A stretch of DNA of 64,000 nucleotides from NCBI GenBank assembly GCA_030998015.1, contig JARWMV010000235.1:434001-498000 (forward strand), given 5' to 3'. Position 1 is the stretch's first letter. Every line of letters starts with the position of its first letter. This stretch comes from Ceratorhiza oryzae-sativae. Taxonomy: Eukaryota; Basidiomycota; Agaricomycetes; Cantharellales; Ceratobasidiaceae. The position numbers were made by a program, and so were the translations under genes. Under the pieces are notes generated by a model that did no database searches, was not told the DNA's origin, and saw only the letters and a program-made list of their open reading frames with translations. This document shows, in pieces, positions 22,167 through 33,126 of this stretch.

Positions 22167-23590
22167 CGTTAGCGTGCTATCCCCATCTGTCCTGGATTCT
22201 CACTAAAATACCTAATATATGTAAGGTTTTTGGAATAAGTCCAATAAGTAGCTCGTTCCACTCCTCATACTATGGGCCGTTGAGCCCGAGCCCCATGGAA
22301 CATACAGGCAATACTAGTCAATGGGCCTGCCGGTTGCGAGTGTGCATAGATCAAGCAACCAACGCTTTTTTTCTCCTCTTCCACCCATTTTCTCTCTCTT
22401 TTCAGACGCATTTAACAAGCTACATGCGAACAAGGTCAATTAAGCGATCAACACACTAACACAAGGTGAAGGCGCTCTGTCAGTGCACGTCGCTTTTCGT
22501 CCTGCTCACCATCCATTGGTCTGTGCGCTCGGCATTTAGTTCTCCTGTTCCTCTCAGCCACAGGTTGCTCTGGTAGTCGAGAGCTGATTACTCACGTATC
22601 AAAGACTTTGGCAGTGCCTCCCCCTCCCCCTCCCCCCCAACTTGATTGCAGTCGGGTTTGTATACACGGACAAGCGCTTGCATTGACCACAAAAGCGAGT
22701 ATGACCTGATCGATCCTATAGGCTCAGTCCGTGTCAGATTCTACCGTTGTGGTCTTTTATTTTGTCTTCATTGTTCTATTAGTGGTATGTGCACCACGGC
22801 TAGGTACTCTCGTCGCATGATATGATATGCCACTAGGACTAAGTGATTAGATTGACAAGTACTGCATATAGTCACAGCTGCAGTAAATATAATACGAACC
22901 CGGGGGCGAAAACTCGAGACTCTTCAAGAGTCTACGCTTGACCTACATAGAATCGACATCCTCAAGGTCCATCGGACTGGTGTTGTGTAGAGGATAGCTT
23001 GAAAATAGAGTTAGTCAGGTGTTGGGGTCAAGTGTTGGGCTGTGCGGCACGCTGGTTCCCGCTCTCGCTGCACGCGATGTGGGCTAATAATATTGTCATT
23101 GGTCGAGGAAAAAGCGCTTCATGTGCCGAACACGATGTATATTGAGACATTCGAGCCTAGTATTGTATCGGCATGCCGAATTGTTGGATGTCAGTGTTAT
23201 GAGCATGTGCCCTGGTCATGTGACTTCGCGTATGTATGCGTGACCGTAGTTTCATTTCCCGTCAGATTCTGTTCACATCAGTATTTGGAGCTGAGTATAT
23301 CCATATAAAGCTCCCCTGAAAACTTCCCTGCCAAGGCTAATCAGGGAGCCGCTGCTGTCGCAATGGCGCGAGCCATTCGAAACTAAAATGTCCAAGCCGA
23401 CGTGGGCGTTATCTCGTGTTTACCGCTAAGGTTCCCTTCAGTCGGTGTTGCTCAAAGGTTGCCCCCTTGCTCACCTCCACGCGCTGTCAACTCTAGGTGC
23501 GGGCCCAACCCTCAAAGGTAAGCGCCGTATCGAAACCCCTGTCAACGACTGCACTCGTAAACCTACCGGTCCTCGTCGGTCCACTCACAG
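22167..23590. other. Intergenic region before DUF1275 copy 2
   Basis: It contains a pyrimidine tract (about 22619-22640) and no supportable gene. From about 23080 it matches 13770-14275, the 5' region of DUF1275 copy 1. Confidence 0.5.
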
Positions 23591-24953
23591 ATGTCTGACT
23601 TAAACCCCACCTCGACCTCTCAGTCGCCCGCAGCTTTGAGCCACGAGTCGAAGATGGCAGTCGACTCGGACGGGAGGGCAGCCGTCACTCCTGATGAACC
23701 TGTCAACCCACCTCGGGTGTACGACCCTCGTCAGGTCGAGCGGGCTGGACAGTCTCCGGTCGAACCAGCGACGGCCGTCAACAGCATCGTGCTTGAGGAA
23801 GGTCTACTCAATACATCTAAACCGACCATTCCGGTCAATGAACCTGCGCACCCGGACCAGGAGCTGCCCCTTGTCGCGCGCCTTTTTTCGGCCCAGATGC
23901 GCAAATATCTCATGGAGGAGGTGGACGCTAATCTCGCGAGCTATCCGCTTGCTGGATACTGCTTCATGACCGGATATGTACGCATTCTGATATCGTTTAC
24001 CGAAAAAAAAACTAACGCAGGGCATAGACCGATGCGATCACGTACACCGCAGCCTACGTCTGGTGTGCCTTCCAGACGGGAAACACCATCCAATGCGCAA
24101 TGGCTCTCGCCAAGCTGTTTACCAAATACCCTCACCCTCGAAGTTCGATAACGTTCCCGACCACCATGCCTGAGGAAGCTTCGTGGAATCCGGTAGCTGC
24201 TGAACAGTGGGAATGGCGGCGTGATCCTGGTCTCAGCGCTGGTGACGGACAAGCCCTTACCTCGCTCTTATGTTTCCTCCTGGGAGCGTTTGTTGGACGA
24301 CTGGGCGACAGAATAGGTCCGAGAAAACGGGCCTGGTTGATTTTTGGAACGTTTATCCAAGCGTGCTTTTCGTTGGCGGCTTCACTCACTTGCTGGGCAA
24401 ACGGTTTGTATTATCTCCGCGTATCCGGTTTCATAGGACTCAACTTGTAGGGTCGTAGGTGAAAGTTCGTTTGGAGGCGCGCGGGGGAGTGAATTCACAA
24501 ATTGGGGAACGGTTCTCGGCTTCCTTACGATCGGATTCGCGAGCGCGGCCATGGGATTACAAGCACATGTAGGCGTTCGTATCGGCAACATTTTCAATTC
24601 GTATGTCCTTTGCTCGTTTTTTTTCCCACATATCTAGCTCATCACTCGTATTATAGGACCGTGGTGCTCACGACGATATGGGTACAATTCATGGGTGAGC
24701 CCAAGTTGTTTCAGCCACGCATGGTCAAGCAGCGAGATCACAGGGCAATTGCAATTCTTGGACTTATCATCGGAGGTCAGTACACGTCCGTCCATTTTAT
24801 ACTGTCACTAAACCTGGTTAAATAGGTGTGGTAGGACGAGCACTGGTCAACAAGGTCGGTTCACACTGGACATTTGGCCTTGGTTTCGTCATCCGGCTCT
24901 TGATCGCCGTTAGCTGGCTTAGCATACCTGCTGCTAAGCCCAAGAGGAAGTGA
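23591..24953 (+). CDS. DUF1275 (YoaK-like) membrane protein, copy 2
   Basis: Exons 23591-23977, 24028-24403, 24459-24600, 24657-24775 and 24826-24953 join in frame to 383 residues. Exon lengths 2-5 equal those of copy 1 exactly. The N-terminal cytosolic part is seven codons shorter (an EREIPAE-like stretch is missing before ELPLVARLFSA). Membrane segments and the lysine/arginine-rich end are conserved. Function is unknown for the family. The gene is convergent with the complete trehalase, as in the left unit. Confidence 0.88.
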
Positions 24954-25103
24954 TGGGCTCGCCCGACTTTGATTTAATGTTTTATTCTAGAGTTTTACAT
25001 TTCACCGACATATAGTGGATAGCATTATTCTTACGAAGATTAATCACAATATATCATACACACAATCTCACAAGTGATTATAAGAGTCCTTGACAGTCCC
25101 GAA

Positions 25104-28100
25104 CTACAGTTGAATATACATCTCGTTGCGGGGCAACGCCGACGACCGCTTGGCGCTCACAGGATCTGTCAACGGACACACAGGGTTGTCCAGTTTCATT
25201 CCCAGTACATGGGCGATCCAAATTGCGACGCTACAGCCAGACTCAGTCACTGTTTCAGTATGACTAGATCCCATAAAACCTACCCGTTCGTCCATCCAAA
25301 CTGGGCACAAAGCCCATCAGTCAACAGGTGTCTTGGACAAGTGGAAATGATTCAACTTACTCCAGTCTGGATCTCATATTCGCCGCCATGTCCGCTGCGC
25401 GTGACGTCCCACGCGTTCAGCTTCTCGTACATCGCTCCTGGGAATCTGCTGAGCCACACATCCTTGCCGACGTCATCTCGCACGATCTCCTCGATGTCAT
25501 CCGTTCTCAGCCTGCCAGTCACGTTCCTTCCCGCGTGCAACGACTTAGCTTCGTCGACAAATACACCGACATGCATAAATCTTACCAGTTGCAAAACGCA
25601 GCGGTCATGTACCGCATAGCCAGTTCTTTAACCACCACATTCCGCCAACTGGAACTCGTCGCCTCGTCCAGATCTCGTCCCTGAATATCTTCGCCTTCGA
25701 CGACAGGTAAATCGCCATACGAAACGCCAAGCTGACCGATGGGCGTCTTGGTCTTGGTGAACTGGTGTGCGTCATCGGTCGTGAGGTTGAATGGAATGTT
25801 CTGCAAAGCCTTGATAGCGATATCTGGGTTTGGAGTGGGAGAAGGCAATGCGAGCGTTAATTTCGCCAGATTCTTTTCGTGTACACCGACGTACATTGCA
25901 GCGGCGGCCAAGCATTCTAACGTCAGAAGCCATCGTTGCCGACGTGAGCGAATCAATCGGGGTCGTTGGGACATTGACTACGTACCGGGAAATCCCACTG
26001 CTGACCGGATTTTGTTACTGTCGCCGGTAACGGACCTTCATAGCTAAGCACCCCAGTTTTGTGAGCTTATCCGGGTAGAAAATTTGTTAGAACCCACCGC
26101 CTGAGCAGATCCCTGACTCCAGCAAATGCTTCCATCGCTTTGCTCTGATTCCTCACTAGAGACTCGGGCCAAATCTCACTCCAATACGGCGCCAGCGCCG
26201 CTCCACTCCAAAACGTTCCAATGTGACCAGTTCGAACAGCGTCTGGAACACCTGCCTGATCCAACTGGAAATCGTAAAACGCAGCTCGTGATTCGGACCA
26301 ATGCAAGTCGAGTATGGCAGTGCGTAAGTGATGAGCTGCCAAAAGGTGTCGGCGTTTGTGCTGTCCCGCGTACGGAGACTCGTCGTCAACGGCGAGTTGG
26401 TAGAGGTCAGCCATGAGCGTGTGGCAGCGGTAGAGAATGCTGTTTAGGTCGACGGGTACGATGCTTCGGATGCGAACTCGACGCATTTGTTGAATTCGGT
26501 CTTGAGGAAGGGTATTTGGGTTCCCCATCCAGCGGGCGGTATAGTCCCATCTGGATCACGAGTCAGGGGGATCATGTTTTGTTAAGGACAAGATGATTTA
26601 CCCAGATTCGGCTCCACTGGCTAACTCAGAGTATATGGTAGACTCGTACTCGCGGGTCGGGGCTTTATCATCGCACCATGCGGTCATCCAGTCCTCCGCG
26701 TACGACTAGGGTACTCGGGTCAGAAATCCGCTCACGGTAGAACACTATTTTTGCAAACCTCGGGCCGTGGACCGTCTGCCCGAACGTTGTAGTGATAAAC
26801 GAGGTGTACTTTGGACGGGTCGCTGGGTGAACGGACTCGAATCGATCGGTTTTCAGACCACCATCGGAGCTCCTTCTGTTATGTGATTCGCTTTCAGAAC
26901 CTGTTATTGACACTAACAACACAACACCAACCTCGGCAAGAGGAAGTGCTCCGTGGAGGACAGCAGTATCGTTTGTGTTGTGGACATAAGCATGGAGCAT
27001 CTACAAAAAGTCTCCGATTTTAGTCTATGCGTCTAACAATGGTACGTGACGAGACGAACATGCACAAATAGGGGTGGTTGCGAGCGATTCAAATAGTATT
27101 TTCTGGATGGCGTTAGTTGGGGATGCGATAAACTCTTCTGGTGACTCTCACCGTCCACCGTTTGGGATAAATCCATATGAACGGATTTCGTCCATAAAGT
27201 TGAGCAAAGTAGTTCGGGCAAGATAGGTCATGTTGGCAGCCAACATCCCCTCCATCACAAAGAACGAGTCCCAGTAATACTGTTCACGAAAGCGGCCTCC
27301 GGCAATGACAAACGGGTGCTCCAAGCGGATGATTGAAGTCGCACAATTTTCTTTTTCCAGCCGGGCCTGGCCATAGACTTCTGGGTTAGCATTGACAGGA
27401 GGCGAACCAGGCCCCGGAAGGAGCTGAGCATCAACAGCATCTTCATGTTCACCCAGACAGTTCTGAATCATTTTCCGGTCGAGATTGTTCCAGTAGTGGT
27501 GCACGATTTTCGTCCACGCCCGAAAGACTTTAGCTTGGGGCCGAATCTGTGAAACCACCGAGGGAGTGTTGGGAAACCGGATATTGTCGTACTCTTGTAA
27601 TTCGTCACCCGGGTTGTTCTGGTAATCAATCATAATGAGTTCAACTCGATGGATTCAGCAGTTGGAGAGGGCTCACAAATTGAAACATGGACTCCATCTC
27701 GGAAATAAACTCCGACACCTTGAATTGGCGTTGGGAGAGTATACTCTGAACGGCCAGATTGATCTGGGCACCAGAAAAGTTGCTGGCTCGATCGACAAAC
27801 GTCTTGCTATCTCCATGATGATCCCTCGCGTCGTTCCACAGATGAATGAGCTAATAGATAAATAAATAGTTAAAACTCCGTGACTTCATGACCTCTTCAA
27901 ACCCAAAATGCAACTGACCGTTCCATTACAATAGACGGTACCACTCGTATCAGACACCAGCTCTCCAAACTCGTTTCGTCCCTGGCAAACCGAGAACTGG
28001 GAAACGACATCCGGGCCAGGTACGACCAAAATACGGTGGGGATCGTTTCGCTGGTAGCACATCCCAGCGTCGCGGGCGTGCGCGTGGTACGCGCTTCGGT

Positions 28101-28191
28101 CGTTCAGAACCAACGAGCCTCGAGGGTACGCATGAGAAGTCGAGAAGGTTACTAGTAATAAAGCTAGCCACAGAACCGAGGGGGGTGTCAT
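25104..28191 (-). CDS. GH37 trehalase, probably secreted
   Basis: Fourteen exons join in frame to about 770 residues: 28191-27919, 27850-27677, 27618-27152, 27102-27060, 27000-26932, 26875-26759, 26705-26602, 26550-26098, 26043-25986, 25916-25895, 25823-25586, 25511-25361, 25300-25284, 25230-25104. An N-terminal signal peptide (VLWLALLLVTFSTSHA) points to secretion or the vacuole. Family marks in order are DSKTFVDR, signature 1 GGRFREQYYWDSFF, YGFIPNGGR, the WMTAWCDD / SGWDYTARW region with the catalytic acid, signature 2 QQWDFPNAWPPLQ, and GGEYEIQTGFGWTNG near the end. It hydrolyses trehalose to two glucose molecules. Exon 10 (22 nt) and exon 13 (17 nt) are very short. It is the intact partner of the pseudogene at 15819. 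Confidence 0.92.
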
Positions 28192-28685
28192 GGTGGTTGC
28201 GGGCGGCGAGTAGAAACAGAGGGATCCCTAGTCGTAGATATATAGGGGCTGCGGCGCAGTCCAAGCATTTCTAATAGCGTCCCCCGAGGCAAAGACCCAG
28301 ACAGTCTAACTGTGTGCGTGGCATATGACGCATGCAAAGCACTTCGCTGCGTAGCAGGAGAAGAGCGTAAATGGAAGCCCCGCCATCGGTCGCCGCCGTT
28401 CGAAGTCCAACCAATCCTTTTTAGGAAAGTGCGGCGTACAGAGGTTCCACGACAATATATAAATGTATGCTTGGGTTTCCGTCTTGCATCGGGCCGACAG
28501 GTTGAACTAAGCGTTATGGTGGTCGAGGATCAGATTTACAACACCATCCTGGCCACAACAAGCGCCGATGATACAATCGCAAACACTGCATGTCTCGGTT
28601 CACTCGCCCTACACAAAAGCGGGGCGAAACGTTATTATATACGTAGGATAAATACATCACAGCGTGGTATCAAATATCAACCACA
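28192..28685. other. Spacer between Rim13 3' end and trehalase 5' end
   Basis: No gene is seen. Much of it is duplicated at 17723-18218. Confidence 0.5.
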
Positions 28686-31600
28686 TCATCTCACTCTCAC
28701 CGGGTTTCCAATCCCCACAGAGCTATAAACGACCATCTGAAACCCGGTCGTGACGCCCGGATAATAAGTCGACGGGACGAACAAGTACGTTCCAGGCCGA
28801 ACCGTCGTCTCCGAAATCAAAACTCCCGAGACTGCATCACTATATGCTCCGGATGTCGCAACCTGTTTGCCAGGCTTGCCTTGAGCGGTGCGTTCAAACA
28901 ATGTAAGATTCAGGGCGGGTGATGGGGATAGTGCTGGTTTTGACGTGGCTTGAAGACGAGCACTATGCAATATAAGTACGAATATCCACGGTTTAACCAT
29001 TAAGATATAGCAAACCTGATTTGGGTCGGCGTTTTTATAGTGATCTCATATGCGGGGTTTGCATCATAGTTTCCAGATGAAGGGCCCCCGGCCGCGGAGG
29101 TGCCATCCCTGAACATTCAGACCTCCAAACCTGCGCCAGATGGGGAGATGAGACATACCAAGCGCCCTTGACAGTCTTTTGGAACCTTCCAGCCCCTTCT
29201 GCGGCAAGTTGAGAAAGTTCAATTCGAGCATCACACTCGACTCGGAGAGCATAGTCTCCAAGCTGGCCAGGATTGAAAGAGGACACTACCAGAGTATAAG
29301 TGCCAACTGTAAAATAGGTAAATTCGTTAGCATTATTTCAGGTTGTAATTAAATCTTTCTTGCCTTGAACTTCGCCCTCAACACACGCGAGACCAAAGCT
29401 ATATGTTCCCGAATCTACCACAATGTCACCCGCAACAACACTGACAGAAAAAGGGGTGAGCAAAGAGCGCAAACGAGACACCAGGTACACCAACTCACTC
29501 CGAGACTCTCTGACCGCTGGACCAAACCATCTTCACATTCAAAGGCATCGTCCGGGACCCTTCGATTGTGATTTTGATGGGCACACGACCGCTCCCTTGG
29601 CTCCGGGGATCTTTAATGTCCCCCCCACCAATCGAAACACGGTATTGAGGGTTATTCATAAATGTAGGAAGCGAAGGATTTCCACCCGCACTCTTGCTGG
29701 TAAATGCACCAGTAACCTAAAAGCGTTCAAAACTCAACCTGGACCTGGATCATGCGCATATAATTGGCTTACAGTCTTGATGAATCCCAAGACTCGGGTT
29801 ACAGCTTCTATTTCGATGGTCTCGTGCGAGTAGATGGATAGCGTGTAACCTAGTTCTGGCCCGCTGCTGTCCCGAGACGCAATGAGCGAGATGACCTCGT
29901 TTGGTAAAGTATCTTTGAGTTGTATCTTGGAATGAATCAGGGTTTATTTGTCGCATTTATCCATGTCTAGAACTCACCAACACATGCGGACTATCAGAAT
30001 ACGTTTCCTATCAAAGGCATTCATTAGGGTATATAGTACAAGCCATGAACGCCACTCACTCTACTGGGCACTTGATCAGCACGGGGGAGCTTTCCAGCTT
30101 CCATATGTGCAAAATGGTGCAGGGCCACAAAGTCGGCTGGAGTTGTCTTGGACAAGACATGTCTCGTCAAAAGTGCCCAGATTTCGAGTGGCTCCTGGTG
30201 GTTCAATGCGGCAGGATTTGTGTAGCGCAAGCGATAATGGTGGTTTGAAGCTAGGGGAATCACGCGTTAATTGAAGTCAATGCATATTTCGTGTCACGAA
30301 CCCGCATGTTCTCCTGATTCAGCCGTTCGCTCCTTCCACATCCTACGAACATTCAACGCTCAATCAACTATTGTCCTCGTAAGACTCAACGTGAACCAAC
30401 CCGTGGATAGTCTTCGAGCAAGGAAACATTGCAGGATCCCAATTCAGATACACGCTCTCGAACAGGCTACACACTAGCCCCCACGAAATCGTGAGCATGC
30501 TTCCGCCTTTTATTCGGGTTAGTTTTGTCGTAGTGTAAATATCTCGGCGACGACATGCCTTCGCTCGAGTCGGTCCGTCTCCATGGATTGAGCACCTTGA
30601 GGGTTTGCATGGCCCCGTCGTCTTCAAGGCCTAAGTACCAAGCCCATGTTCTATCAGTAAATAAGTCGCTCAAACAGAAACTAGACACTCGCCTATGATA
30701 GCATAGTTGTGTGCTGGTATCAATATATCCTTCCAACGGCCCTCTCCCCTCACTGTTTCTCCAGTTCCCAGAGTTACCAGCGCTTTGCCTAGGTTGACAT
30801 TAGGGATGGGATACTTCACCAAAGACTCGAGCTCACCGTTCATGAACCCTTCGTATATCCGTTTCCAGCTCTTCTCTCGCTGAAAGTCATTACTAATATT
30901 ATGACATCATCACTCCGAGCCTTTACCCGAGACAGCACAACAGGAATACCTTGGAATATACATATGTTCCGGAATCCACCCTGTGAGTGTGCTATAAATA
31001 GATTAGGAAAAGGGAGTGACGCCACGTAGAGATGCCTACTGCAAGTCGATTGAGGAATTCCTATGTCATGATTGAGGTCATTTAGGTTATGGAACGAGAG
31101 AATACGACTTACGAGCCGGGAAAATCATAGCCACCCATGAGTTTCATGTACGCCTTTTCTAAGAGAGCCGGCCAGAGTTGTGCTCGTTTGACTGTGGTTG
31201 CACATATCAGCCGCCCGTTTGGGGCTGTCGGTAGCAGTTCGTCAATAACTAGGATTATCCATGAGCGTATGCACTAGTTGTTTGGCTGACGCAGCTACCT
31301 AGCTGGTTGTGGCATGGTAAATGTGATTCGAGCGACAAACGAATCCAGGCGTACCATTCTCCACGATCCATTGAACATTACGCGCACGCGGTATTTTCCC
31401 TGTGCGTCTCTGTAAGGAACACCATTCTGGTTTTGTGGGTAAATGGCTTTCAGCGCTAGCTAAACGGCAAGCCCTTGTCAGACTCGAAATGGAGAGAGCA
31501 CAGTATACGCACGCAGCTTCCAAACCGCTGACGATGCTCTTCACATACGCCCAGAGCGGCAATCACAGAACAGTCCGACACGACGTCTTGAACAATCTCG

Positions 31601-32262
31601 TCCGGATTCTCAAAATCTACGAGTGGAAGGTCATCGGGTGGTCGTTTCCAGACGGCTGATGCGGCGTCGTGGGCTGCTGAAAGCTGTGGAGCGCCATCTC
31701 GATCACTACAAACGAGCGAGCGAGAATTTCAACAGCTTACGTATCGTGATGACTCGAGAGACGTACACAAAAGGCGTCGAGAGAGATAGTTCGGAGAGCG
31801 AGTCGGAGAAATCCTGTCTGGTTGGCCAGATGGGAAGTGTTATGCCGTTGACGCGGGAAGACTGCTTGAGGATGTGGGCTTGTTCCTCTGTTGCAACGAT
31901 TTTAGATTTTTGCGCAAGACCGAGACCGAAACGAACCTTCGGAGAGCGGATTGCGCTGTATCCTCTTCAAGTCGCCCTTGGTGGCTTGCTTGATGATATT
32001 GGCACGCTCCAGGGCACGCGACCCGGACAGCTTGGCCAAGCTTTTCACGTCGGACCGAGTGGACTTGGTGGCGAGTTCAATGAAGCTCTGGGCCGACTGG
32101 ACGTATAAGAGATAAGCAGCCTCGAGCTGGCCATCATGTTCTTTTCGCGAAGCTCTCGTCAGGATGGCCTGGAATAGATTAATCGCCGATGCTAACGTAA
32201 TTCCGGGGTGGACCCACCTCTGCGTCTGAGAGCAACTTCTTGTCGTTGTTGAGCGAAGACAT
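28686..32262 (-). CDS. rim13: Calpain-like cysteine protease of the Rim13/PalB family
   Basis: About 17 exons. The first are 32262-32218, 32168-31937, 31887-31767 and from 31705. An MIT domain comes first (around AAYLLYVQSAQSFIELA). The calpain core follows: catalytic Cys in SDCSVIAAL (about 31570), His in PAHNYAIIG (about 30710), Asn in LKVLNPW (about 30600). Then come two C2L/domain-III repeats: NPQYRVSIGGG, SGTYSFGLACVEGE, GTYTLVVSSFNPGQLGDY and PGTYLFVPSTYYPG. In ascomycetes this protease, recruited to ESCRT-III, processes the Rim101/PacC pH regulator. One intron uses a GC donor (AAG|GCAAGA, about 29370). The junction near 31354 (RM to VIDE) lacks one base for a canonical splice, probably an assembly indel. 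The gene is divergent from the ceramidase. Confidence 0.9.
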
Positions 32263-33126
32263 GGGCCGGGATTGAATCACGGAGCGGGTACGGGGGTCGG
32301 GTGGATATATACGGAGCACGCGCACAGCCTGGGGCGCCTATCACAGCCAGTTGCCGGTCCACGCCAAGCACCAAGACGATGGTTGTGATAGGGGCCGCGT
32401 TGACAACCGAGTGAGAGCCGCTTGGCTGAGCTCGCGAGGGCCTTGGGGAGCGTCGGCGTGGAAATCGCGCACGTGATGCTGTTTACGTTTGATCGGCACC
32501 GTCATTAATGACGCAGCCCTGCCATTGCTGCCATGGACAATTCTTTGCAGGCCGGACTACAAACGGGAGCTAGCATACACGACCGAAAACTCCGGGTACG
32601 CAACCACCCTGACCGGTACAGTCAGCCACGCCAAGCGTCGCAAGCGCCCCGTCAAAATCGAGTTCCAATATAATTTTGCATTTATTTAATCACCCTAATC
32701 CATCCTTTCATACGAACAGCAGACACTCTGGTCAAACGCACGAACCCCCCTTGATATATTCTTCCTGATCGATGATGTCACCATGTGCACAGCCACAATC
32801 CCCCATGTGAGCCATGTGGCTGTCTCCAAACGGCGACTTCTCACGTCGTCCTTGGCATTCCCCCACCTTCTCTAGCTCTTACTGTTTGGCCATCGCAGCG
32901 CACGAGCAACTCCGCCTATTTCCAGTCAACTTGCTGCTGCTGCTGGTCAGTTTCAGCTCCATTCAAGTTGTCGCACTATAAATACACAAGTATCTAGCCA
33001 AGGTGCTCGTCTCTCGCTCTTATCCAACGCACTAGTCCGACTTATCCGGAACCATCTCCGTCCGTTCCACTTCTGCCCATGACACCCCTTTTCCTAGACT
33101 ATAAGCAGTAATCCGAAGCAGCAACA
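32263..33126. other. Divergent promoter region of Rim13 and neutral ceramidase
   Basis: This region of 860 bp lies between two 5' ends. TATAAATA at 32977-32984 suits the ceramidase. No gene is supported inside. Confidence 0.55.
32977..32984 (+). promoter_or_regulatory. TATA box of neutral ceramidase
   Basis: TATAAATA lies about 145 bp upstream of the ATG at 33127, leaving a leader of roughly 115 bp. Confidence 0.45.

Larger units (their letters stand above)
18310..28768. repeat. Right unit of the tandem duplication
   Basis: It contains lyase copy 3, the fold-back element, DUF1275 copy 2, the complete trehalase, and the end of the authentic Rim13 gene. The right edge of homology with the left unit is near 28768, inside the last exon of Rim13. 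The unit is longer than the left one because it carries the 1.43-kb palindrome and keeps the 1.1 kb lost from the left trehalase. Confidence 0.75.
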
